A stretch of DNA of 9,422 nt, from the NCBI GenBank assembly GCA_029007685.1, contig JAQXIG010000114.1:1-9422 (forward strand), written 5' to 3'. Shown here one piece after another: positions 1 through 5,813 of this stretch (the stretch's first letter is position 1; each line of letters opens with the position of its first letter). The notes under the pieces are model-generated. The model made no database searches. It saw nothing but the letters and a program-made list of their open reading frames with translations, and was not told where the DNA came from. This DNA is from a bacterium (GTDB taxonomy: Bacteria; Bacillota_I; Bacilli_A; RF39; UBA660). The position numbers and the translations under genes are program-made.

Positions 1-192
1 ATAGGAGCAATTTATTTACCACAAGATCTAACGGAATTTCAAAAAAATTGGTTACTCGCAAGAGAGTGGAGCCTAAAAAAAAGAATATGGCACTTATGTA
101 CAATGCGAGAATATGGAATTGAAAATTACAATGATGTAGATTTTAAAACAGTAAAAAAAGAAATTAAGCGAAAGAGATTAAAAAGAAATTAA
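1..192 (+). CDS. C-terminal end of an unrecognised protein (5' partial)
   Basis: An open frame enters from the left edge and gives 63 residues before TAA at 190-192. The visible part begins IGAIYLPQDL, has an aromatic and basic middle (residues 17-35, with WLLAREW and RIWHL) and ends in a very lysine- and arginine-rich tail (KKEIKRKRLKRN). There is no membrane segment and no motif I can assign to a family. The basic tail suggests a cytoplasmic or membrane-surface protein, but this is only inference. Codon use is ordinary for the window, and a terminator about 110 bases downstream fits a genuine gene end. The start and most of the protein lie outside the window, so no function is proposed. Confidence 0.6.
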   Translation: MGAIYLPQDLTEFQKNWLLAREWSLKKRIWHLCTMREYGIENYNDVDFKTVKKEIKRKRLKRN

Positions 193-302
193 TATAGATC
201 GATAAAGGAACAAAAGTTGAAAAGGAAATGATGATAAAAGCTTCATAACAATGTAATATTAGAAAATACGATCGATTGGTTGTGAATAAAAAATAATAAA
301 AG

Positions 303-350
303 AGACTGTTAGAAAATGATAAAATTTCTCTAACAGTCTTCATTTTTTTT
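303..350. terminator. Bidirectional intrinsic terminator between convergent genes
   Basis: An 11-bp perfect stem pairs AGACTGTTAGA (303-313) with TCTAACAGTCT (329-339). Four more pairs form inside it (AAAT 314-317 with ATTT 324-327, C328 bulged). On the plus strand it is followed after three bases by eight T (343-350). Read leftward, the stem is followed by a T-rich run (complement of about 285-302). It can therefore stop both the rightward gene ending at 192 and the leftward PASTA gene, whose TAA (351-349) overlaps the T run. The 193-302 stretch before it holds nothing else I can support. Confidence 0.85.
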
Positions 351-1944
351 ATTTCCCAGAAGAAAGTGTAATCGTAATAGTGGTATTAGTAGGTACCAAA
401 CTATCTTTCTTCATCGATTGTTTCATTACCATATCTTTAGTCTGACTACTAGTCTCATAAATGAATTCACATGTTAAATTAGAATTTTGACACAAAGTAC
501 TAGCTTCACTTTTTGTTTTACCAATAAAGTCTGGAATTTTCGTAGTACCTCCCTGAGAAATAACCAAAAAAATAGTATCTGTATTATGAATAATATCTCC
601 CGCTTGATGCGAAGCTTGAATCAATTGACCAGCTTTAGCAGAACTACTAAATTGATAATCAATTTGATAAGGAACCTCATATTCTTCAGCCCATCGTTTA
701 AAGTCATCTACTGTAGTAAAATGAATCATGTGAACGGAACCTTTAGAAAGGACAATGTCAATGGTATCCCCAACTTCAACCGTATCACCCTGTAGTTTAC
801 TACTACGAATGACCTTTCCTTGTTCAATAGTATCATCATATTCTTCACTAAATTGAATCTTTAAACGATTATCAGTAGCCCATTTTGTAATTTCGCTAGC
901 TGACAAATTAGAAAAATCAACGACTGTAATTCCTGTTTTTCTAGCGACCGTAATAACGACCTTTAAAGTACGATCACGATCAATAATTTTACCTTTTGTA
1001 ATGTTTTGTTGAATAATATACCCTTCTTCATAATCTTCACTATAACCATATTGGATCGTATAATCAATCGCATTTCTTCCTAACCAAGTAGTAGCCTGAA
1101 ATAAACTCATCCCTACTAAATTTTTCATCGCAATCGAATTCAAGTCTTCCTTTTTACCTAGTGATGCTTTTAATGTGATTGGGCTATTACGTTTCATTTC
1201 CTCCGTTTCATTCCGCTGTTCATAAATAATATCTTTTGAAACATCGCTATTGAAATAAAATTCAATACTAACACCCGTTAAAAAATGATCCTTCACAAAA
1301 TCCATGACTTGGTCAACATCCCAACCGATCATATCAGGAATCATGGTTTTTTTATCTAAGTTAGGCCCATCTGAAACACGAACTTTAAGTTCTTTAATAT
1401 TCTTTACAACAGTACCCGGAGTAATATCTTGGCCGATTACTTGATACTGTCTAATAGTATCACTATATTCATATGTTTGAATAACTAAAATCTCACGCTC
1501 TTCTGCCCAACGAACAACTTCGGTAATATCTTGCTTATAAAAATTTGGCACATAATCTTTTTTCGTAAAATCTAAAAGATGATTTTGAATCAATAACTGC
1601 AAAATACAAAATAAACTCAATAAGATCGAAGCAATGATCACCATAATTTTATTTTTCTTGTGTATAGTAGATAAACTATTAATAAAAAAGAAAATAGTAA
1701 AGATAGTAAGCAGAGTAACTCCAATCATCGATAACCATTGATTACCCAGTCGATTAGTTAGACATGTAGAAAGAAAATAGGTAATAACTAATACCAAAGA
1801 AAGAGCTAAACTGCCATACATAAGAAATTTACTAATTCGATTCATCTCTTCCAACTTAACTTCTTTTAACTTTTCTTGATACTGTTCCTCAACCCTCTTT
1901 AATTTTTTTTGTTTCTCCGTAGACGAAGAAAATATGTTTTTCAT
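349..1944 (-). CDS. Three-helix membrane protein with about six extracellular PASTA repeats, no kinase domain
   Basis: This is a 531-residue protein. A lysine/glutamate-rich, probably cytoplasmic N-terminus (1-38, helical) leads into three membrane segments (about 40-62, 70-92 and 99-121). With three crossings the rest should lie outside the cell. That part is six repeats of 60-65 residues resembling PASTA domains (about 131-194, 201-264, 271-335, 339-403, 404-466, 468-531), with the usual 'P-x-hhG...A...hx...V...Q.P..G..h...hxVhhS.G' rhythm. Repeats 1, 4 and 5 share an RWAEE/KWATD helix (145-149, 354-357, 417-421). PASTA domains typically bind muropeptides or peptidoglycan in PknB/Stk1 kinases and some penicillin-binding proteins, but no kinase or transpeptidase domain is present. 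A cell-wall sensor or scaffold is therefore inferred. The start was set at ATG 1944: AAGGTG (1955-1950) lies five bases upstream, whereas the in-frame ATG at 1965 overlaps the likely -10 box. The family is fairly sure; the role is not known. Confidence 0.85.
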   Translation of the reverse strand: MKNIFSSSTEKQKKLKRVEEQYQEKLKEVKLEEMNRISKFLMYGSLALSLVLVITYFLSTCLTNRLGNQWLSMIGVTLLTIFTIFFFINSLSTIHKKNKIMVIIASILLSLFCILQLLIQNHLLDFTKKDYVPNFYKQDITEVVRWAEEREILVIQTYEYSDTIRQYQVIGQDITPGTVVKNIKELKVRVSDGPNLDKKTMIPDMIGWDVDQVMDFVKDHFLTGVSIEFYFNSDVSKDIIYEQRNETEEMKRNSPITLKASLGKKEDLNSIAMKNLVGMSLFQATTWLGRNAIDYTIQYGYSEDYEEGYIIQQNITKGKIIDRDRTLKVVITVARKTGITVVDFSNLSASEITKWATDNRLKIQFSEEYDDTIEQGKVIRSSKLQGDTVEVGDTIDIVLSKGSVHMIHFTTVDDFKRWAEEYEVPYQIDYQFSSSAKAGQLIQASHQAGDIIHNTDTIFLVISQGGTTKIPDFIGKTKSEASTLCQNSNLTCEFIYETSSQTKDMVMKQSMKKDSLVPTNTTITITLSSGK

Positions 1945-1963
1945 ACATTCACCTTCTATTATC

Positions 1964-1969
1964 ATTATA
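1964..1969 (-). promoter_or_regulatory. -10 box for the PASTA gene
   Basis: The leftward strand reads TATAAT at 1969-1964, a perfect -10 hexamer, about 20 bases before the chosen ATG at 1944. Transcription would begin near 1957, leaving a very short leader that starts just ahead of the AAGGTG ribosome site. The -35 is poor: TTTCTA lies 17 bases upstream (1992-1987) and TTGTTT 20 bases upstream (1995-1990). This argues against use of the ATG at 1965, which lies inside the promoter. Confidence 0.5.
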
Positions 1970-2038
1970 CAATAAAAAATGAATTATAGAAACAAAGAAA
2001 AAGCAACAAATGTAAACTAGTAAGAATAACCAAAAGTA

Positions 2039-2047
2039 TGCTATAAT
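2039..2047 (+). promoter_or_regulatory. Extended -10 promoter for the 2075-3621 unit
   Basis: TGCTATAAT (2039-2047) is a perfect extended -10 element (TGn plus TATAAT). No good -35 lies at the right distance, which is usual for extended -10 promoters. Transcription would start near 2054, about 20 bases before ATG 2075, with AGGGGA (2062-2067) as the ribosome site. It sits back to back with the leftward promoter at 1964-1969, about 70 bases away. Confidence 0.6.
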
Positions 2048-2074
2048 AAACACAACAAGTCAGGGGATGAAAAC

Positions 2075-2737
2075 ATGAAAAAAAGAAAACTGAAAAAACA
2101 AAAGTTATCTTTGGTGTGGTCACAAATCGTAATTATAATGGGAATTTTTCTCTCTTTTTGGAGCGTAGACTTCTTTACTAGAATAGTACTTCATGATCAA
2201 ATTGCTTTTTACTCACCATGGAATATAAGTCCTAATCTTTTTACATCTAGTTTCATCACAATCATCATTGGAGTTCTATTTTTATTAAGAAAAAAGATAA
2301 CAATAATAGTGTATCCTATAATCTTAATCTTCTATAATATATTAATTTGTATATCAGTAAATAGGATAACTAGTATCAGATTAGAGGTGATATGGATTCT
2401 ATTAACATCCATCATATTAATGATCGGAACTATCTTCCTCATAGCACAAAATTTTTTACCAATAAATGGTAAACAAAATACTTGTCTTTGGTTACTAACT
2501 GTAATCTTGATTGTGATAATGGAAAAAGGTAGTGCTATTATGTTATTAGGACCAGAAAAAATTCAGAATCATAGTAACAAATTAGAATATCCAAAAAATA
2601 TTTATTTATATAAAATAGATAATAAAAAAAAACTAGAAGTAACAGGTTTTTGGGAATATTGGTATCAGCAAACAAAATATAATATTGCCGAACAGTTTCA
2701 TCATAACCAACTGAAAATCAACCAAAATAGCAAATAA
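2075..2737 (+). CDS. Five-helix membrane protein resembling the N-terminal half of an LTA synthase, lacking the sulfatase domain
   Basis: This 220-residue protein starts at ATG 2075, with AGGGGA seven bases upstream. A strongly basic N-terminus (KKRKLKKQK) precedes about five membrane segments (13-31, 54-72, 74-95, 104-124, 136-158). A polar tail of about 60 residues follows. Two stretches recall LTA-synthase-family phosphoglycerol transferases: FYSPWNISPNLFT (45-57) between helices 1 and 2, and YPKNIYLYK...LEVTGFWEYW (172-196), which matches the linker that normally leads into the extracellular sulfatase-like domain. Here the protein stops (TAA 2735-2737, followed at once by a second TAA) with no enzyme domain and none of its metal-binding residues. 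It may be a truncated gene, or a small membrane partner kept for its own sake. The glycosyltransferase starts 20 bases later, so the two are probably co-transcribed. The family link rests on remembered motifs and is moderate. Confidence 0.75.
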   Translation: MKKRKLKKQKLSLVWSQIVIIMGIFLSFWSVDFFTRIVLHDQIAFYSPWNISPNLFTSSFITIIIGVLFLLRKKITIIVYPIILIFYNILICISVNRITSIRLEVIWILLTSIILMIGTIFLIAQNFLPINGKQNTCLWLLTVILIVIMEKGSAIMLLGPEKIQNHSNKLEYPKNIYLYKIDNKKKLEVTGFWEYWYQQTKYNIAEQFHHNQLKINQNSK

Positions 2738-2757
2738 TAAAGAAAGGAGACAAAGTA

Positions 2758-3621
2758 ATGAAAACAGGAATGTTAATTATTAATTACAATGATTATCCAT
2801 CAACGAAAAAGTTACTCAATAACATCAAGAACTATTCCATCATTGATAAAGTAATAGTAGTAGATAATAATTCAACGGATGATTCCAAGAAAAAGTTGAA
2901 AAGTCTAAAAGATCCAAAAATAGAAATCATCGTAAGTAAAAAAAACAATGGCTATTCATCAGCTATTAATTTAGGATGTAAAGAACTAATCAAGCAGTTA
3001 GGACAATGTAATATAATCATTTCAAATTCTGATATTATTATTCAACAAGAACAAGATATCAAAAATCTACTTGAATTATTATCGAAAAAAAATATCGGGG
3101 TAGTAGCACCTACGGTATTAGAAAGAGGAATTTTGAATAGAGGATGGAAACAACCTACGCCATGGATAGAATGTTTAATGAATATTCCTTACATTCATAG
3201 AATAGTAAGAAAGAAATTATTAAATTATAAGGAAAATCACTATCAACAAAATACATCAATTGTGGATATTGTATCAGGTTGCTTTTTTTTGATAAAATCA
3301 ACAACGATGCAAGAGATTGATTTCCTAGATGAAAACTTATTTTTATATTATGAAGAAAATGTATTAGCTACCAAACTAAAAAAAATAAATAAAAAAAGTA
3401 TCATTGATAATAAAACCATGATCGTTCATAATCACTCTGTGACAATTGATAAAAATATGAATTTAATAAAAAAATACAAAATACAAAAGAAAAGCCAATA
3501 TTATTTTGAAAAAGAATATAATAAGGCTAATATAATACAACGAATATTATTAAAATTAACAGCTACGATCACCCAAGGAATACTATCAATTTATTATTTT
3601 GGGAAAGATTTGGTAAAATAG
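2758..3621 (+). CDS. Family 2 glycosyltransferase, rhamnosyltransferase-like
   Basis: This 287-residue protein starts at ATG 2758, with AGGAGA (2745-2750) seven bases upstream. It shows a GT-A fold of the GT2 family. The nucleotide-binding strand is VIVVDNNSTDDS (32-43), followed by NNGYSSAIN (63-71). NSD (90-92) stands in for the metal-binding DxD, as in WbbL/RfbF-type rhamnosyltransferases where the motif is often NPD or NSD. The acceptor-side SGCFFLIK (173-180) and DENLFLYYEEN (191-201) contain the usual acidic catalytic region. HNHS (224-227) resembles the late histidine motif of this group. It has no clear membrane helix; the C-terminus (260-287) is amphipathic and may touch the membrane. 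It should transfer a sugar from a nucleotide donor during surface glycan or teichoic-type polymer assembly on the cytoplasmic side. The donor sugar cannot be read from sequence. It is the last gene of its unit, with a terminator right after. Confidence 0.85.
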   Translation: MKTGMLIINYNDYPSTKKLLNNIKNYSIIDKVIVVDNNSTDDSKKKLKSLKDPKIEIIVSKKNNGYSSAINLGCKELIKQLGQCNIIISNSDIIIQQEQDIKNLLELLSKKNIGVVAPTVLERGILNRGWKQPTPWIECLMNIPYIHRIVRKKLLNYKENHYQQNTSIVDIVSGCFFLIKSTTMQEIDFLDENLFLYYEENVLATKLKKINKKSIIDNKTMIVHNHSVTIDKNMNLIKKYKIQKKSQYYFEKEYNKANIIQRILLKLTATITQGILSIYYFGKDLVK

Positions 3622-3636
3622 AATCAAAAAGATAAG

Positions 3637-3672
3637 AAAAAACGGCATATTTCTTGAGAAATGTCGTTTTTT
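3637..3672 (+). terminator. Intrinsic terminator after the glycosyltransferase
   Basis: AAAAAACGGCA (3637-3647) pairs with TGTCGTTTTTT (3662-3672), with one G-U pair. A further TTTC/GAAA stem (3650-3653 with 3658-3661) closes a TTGA loop (3654-3657), leaving two bases bulged. The T run forms the end of the stem. It starts 15 bases after the stop of the glycosyltransferase gene. Confidence 0.85.
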
Positions 3673-3682
3673 AGTTTATACT
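3654..3682 (+). promoter_or_regulatory. Promoter for the rmlA remnant, -35 inside the terminator loop
   Basis: TTGAGA (3654-3659) and TATACT (3677-3682) are separated by exactly 17 bases, and each matches the sigma-A consensus at five of six positions. Transcription would begin near 3689, directly ahead of the GGGAGG ribosome site (3690-3695). The -35 overlaps the loop and inner stem of the upstream terminator, so termination and re-initiation share about 20 bases. The gene it once drove is now broken. Confidence 0.6.
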
Positions 3683-3704
3683 TGTGATAGGGAGGATTTT
3701 GGAA

Positions 3705-4237
3705 ATGAAAGGAATTATTTTAGCAGTAGGAAGTGGAACTAGACTGTATCCTATTACCCAAGGAATTAGTAAACACTGAATTCCTATATATGATAAGCCA
3801 ATGATATATTATCTATTTTGATGCTTGCTAAAATCAAAGATATTTTATTAATTACTACAGAACAAGATCAAATAGGATTTAAAAGATTGTTTGGTAATGA
3901 TACTTGTGATATGATCCTTGGGGATAATATTTTCTATGGGAATGACGTAGTTAAAAATTTAAATGATACTAGGAAAAATGCAAAAGGACGATTAAAAGCA
4001 AAACGATTAGGTGGAGAATACGCTTGGTTTGATACGGGCCTTACCGATAGTTTATTAGATACTAGTAATACGATAAAAAACATTACAAAATTTAAGAGTA
4101 TATGTCATCAGTTGTCCAAAGCAAATAGCATATAAAAACGAATGGATAATAGATGAAGAATTATTACAAAGAGCAAAGTTAATGAAAAAAATGCTTATGG
4201 AAAATATTTAATGAAGACATATGAAAAAAGGAAATAA
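3705..4237 (+). pseudogene. rmlA: Degenerate glucose-1-phosphate thymidylyltransferase (rmlA remnant)
   Basis: Translation from ATG 3705 (GGGAGG nine bases upstream) gives [18 protein letters not shown], the RmlA start, with the second Gly of GGSGTR changed to Val. A TGA follows at 3777-3779 where SKQL is expected. After IPIYDKPMIYY the frame breaks near 3810, consistent with loss of seven bases coding around 'PLS', and continues in another frame as SILMLAKIKDILLITT...FKRLFG. That frame then jumps to NDTCDMILGDNIFYGND and again from NAKGR to LKAKRLGGEYAWFDTG, so two large internal pieces are missing. A further frameshift near 4100-4115 restores ISCPKQIAYKNEWI. Loss of one A in the run near 4183-4189 separates this from a last KNAYGKYLMKTYEK ending at TAA 4235-4237. 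About 530 bases remain of a gene usually near 880. RmlA makes dTDP-glucose, the precursor of dTDP-rhamnose and dTDP-3-amino sugars. The identity is clear and no active enzyme can be made. Confidence 0.93.
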
Positions 4238-4278
4238 AAATATGCTGATACAAATATTAGGTATAAAATAATTTTAAC

Positions 4279-4307
4279 TTGAATAATAATAGATTTTAAT
4301 TTATACT
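4279..4307 (+). promoter_or_regulatory. Promoter of the amino-sugar polysaccharide operon
   Basis: TTGAAT (4279-4284) and TATACT (4302-4307) are spaced by 17 bases, a good sigma-A-type promoter. Transcription would begin near 4314, giving a leader of about 55 bases before ATG 4370. I see no convincing hairpin, attenuator or riboswitch in that leader. The stretch 4238-4278 between the rmlA remnant and this promoter is AT-rich and holds nothing else I can support. Confidence 0.6.
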
Positions 4308-4369
4308 AATTAGCAAAGTACTTTTTTCAATGAGGGATTAAAGGTATAAATTATTTAGGGGGGAAAATA

Positions 4370-5083
4370 ATGTTAAAAGATAAAATAGCGATTATAACTG
4401 GTGCATCTCGCGGGATAGGATTAGAAACAGCAAAATTATTTGCAAAAAATGGAGCAGTAGTTATAGGCACATATAACAATACCGAAATTCATTCGGATAC
4501 AATTGATTATTATAAAGTTGATATTACAGATGAAAATCAAGTGAAAGTTTTTTTTGACGCAGTAGTAGAAAAATATGGAAGAATAGATGTGTTAGTTAAT
4601 AACGCCGGAATTACAGCTGATGGTTTTACCAAAAATATGACATCACTTGATTTTGAAAAAGTGGTATTAACAAATTTAAAAGGTGCATTTAATATAACAA
4701 AATATGTTGGACCATTAATGCAATCTAATCATTGTGGCAGCATCATTAACATAGCCTCGATAGTAGGTATATATGGTAATATTGGACAAGTAAATTATGC
4801 CGCTTCAAAAAGTGGAATAATAGGAATGACGCATACTTGGTCAAAAGAATTTGCGATGAAAGATGGTAATGTTAGAGTTAATGCAGTTGCACCAGGGTAT
4901 ACTATGACAGATATGCTTTCAAGTGTTCCTGATGATTTACTAGAAAAATTTAAAAATGATACACTACTTAAAAGATTAGCACAACCAATAGATATAGCAA
5001 ATGTAATAATGTTTTTAGCAAGTAATTATTCAAGTTATATAACAGATGAAGTTATTAATGTAAATGGAGGAATGAAAATATGA
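4370..5083 (+). CDS. FabG-like short-chain dehydrogenase/reductase
   Basis: This 237-residue classical SDR starts at ATG 4370, with a very strong AGGGGGG site (4357-4363) six bases upstream. The Rossmann cofactor motif TGASRGIG is at 10-17, NNAG at 77-80, and the catalytic set is N102, S130, Y143 and K147 (YAASK). The region IASIVGIYGNIGQVNYAASKSG (128-149) and the ending DEVINVNGGM are very close to FabG, the NADPH-dependent 3-oxoacyl-ACP reductase. It is complete and probably active. It is the first gene of a surface-glycan operon and shares an ATGA overlap with the acyltransferase gene, so translation is coupled. A second, dedicated FabG here is more likely to serve the sugar pathway than bulk fatty acid synthesis. 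It could reduce a 3-oxoacyl thioester to the 3-hydroxyacyl donor for the acyltransferase, or reduce a nucleotide sugar. The family is certain; the substrate is inferred. Confidence 0.93.
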   Translation: MLKDKIAIITGASRGIGLETAKLFAKNGAVVIGTYNNTEIHSDTIDYYKVDITDENQVKVFFDAVVEKYGRIDVLVNNAGITADGFTKNMTSLDFEKVVLTNLKGAFNITKYVGPLMQSNHCGSIINIASIVGIYGNIGQVNYAASKSGIIGMTHTWSKEFAMKDGNVRVNAVAPGYTMTDMLSSVPDDLLEKFKNDTLLKRLAQPIDIANVIMFLASNYSSYITDEVINVNGGMKI

Positions 5084-5802
5084 AAAAAAAGATATCATCA
5101 ACAGCAATTATACATGAGAATGTTTTCATTGAAGAAGATGTCATTATACATGATAATGTTGTAATATATCCAAATACTATCATAAAAAAAGGAGCAGAAA
5201 TTTTTGATAATACAGTAATAGGAAAACAACCTAAAGCACCAGGGTGTACAGAAAGAGCAGTTGATATAATAAAAAAACCAACTATAATAGGGGAAAATAC
5301 AATTATATCGACTTTATGTAGTATATATGCAGGTGTAGAAATTGGAAATAATAGTTTAATTGGTGATGGAGCATCAATTAGAGAAGATTGCAAAATTGGT
5401 TCGTACACAATTGTAAGTAGAAATGTTACTGTAAATTATGAAACAATAATTGGTAATCATACAAAAATTATGGATAATTCTCATATAACAGGCAATGCTG
5501 TAATTGGTGATAATGTATTTATTAGTGTAATGGTTTCAACAACTAACGATAATGCTATGGGTGGAAAAGGTTATAATGAAGAAGTTGTAGGTCCAATAAT
5601 TAAAGATGGTGCCAAAATTGGTGCTTCTGCATCAATATTACCTAATGTGATAATTGGTGAAAATAGTATAGTAGGTAGTGGAGCAGTAGTAACAAAAAAT
5701 GTTGATGATAACTGTGTAGTTATGGGAGTTCCAGCTAAGTTGATTAGAAAAATTGAAAAAGAAGATAATATAAAAGTAAAACAAAAAAGAATTAATTCAT
5801 AG
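5080..5802 (+). CDS. Left-handed beta-helix (hexapeptide) N-acyltransferase, QdtC/FdtC-like
   Basis: This 240-residue protein starts at ATG 5080 inside the stop of the reductase gene, with GGAGG (5066-5070) nine bases upstream. Hexapeptide repeats of the I/V-G-x-x-x-x kind form a left-handed beta-helix: one block at about 8-49, a loop (50-66, PKAPGCTERA), then 68-150. A TTND loop follows (154-157) with a glycine-rich insertion to about 169, then IGASASILPNVIIGENSIVGSGAVVTKNV (180-208). The end VVMGVPAKLIRKI (213-225) is typical of sugar O- and N-acyltransferases. The TTND loop and the following pattern fit the trimeric N-acyltransferases acting on dTDP- or UDP-amino sugars (FdtC, QdtC, VioB, PglD relatives). 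With the ketoisomerase and aminotransferase downstream it probably acylates the 3-amino group of a dTDP-3-amino-3,6-dideoxyhexose from an acyl-CoA or acyl-ACP. Whether the acyl group is acetyl or 3-hydroxyacyl cannot be told from the sequence. Confidence 0.85.
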   Translation: MKKKISSTAIIHENVFIEEDVIIHDNVVIYPNTIIKKGAEIFDNTVIGKQPKAPGCTERAVDIIKKPTIIGENTIISTLCSIYAGVEIGNNSLIGDGASIREDCKIGSYTIVSRNVTVNYETIIGNHTKIMDNSHITGNAVIGDNVFISVMVSTTNDNAMGGKGYNEEVVGPIIKDGAKIGASASILPNVIIGENSIVGSGAVVTKNVDDNCVVMGVPAKLIRKIEKEDNIKVKQKRINS

Positions 5803-5813
5803 GAGACTTACAT

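Noticed and set aside
197..276. Repeated GATCGAT (197-203 and 270-276) in the gap after the first gene, as a possible operator or attachment site.
   Set aside because: Only seven bases, itself nearly palindromic, and found with no integrase, regulator or other copies; chance is sufficient.
487..795. Rightward open frame of 102 codons.
   Set aside because: It lies wholly antisense inside the PASTA gene, has no ribosome site and encodes no recognisable domain; a shadow frame.
3818..4135. A separate 105-residue gene beginning at a TTG.
   Set aside because: The translation is a patchwork of RmlA pieces (DILLITT, MILGDNIFYG, WFDTG.TDSLL) flanked by more RmlA in other frames, so it is part of the pseudogene.
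4314..4369. Leader of the operon as a riboswitch or attenuator.
   Set aside because: Only about 55 bases, with no stable paired stem and no T run before the start codon; the TACTTT/AAAGGTA pairing is too weak.
5055..5408. Leftward open frame of 117 codons.
   Set aside because: Antisense to the acyltransferase gene, whose hexapeptide repeats give regular open frames on the other strand; no ribosome site or promoter.
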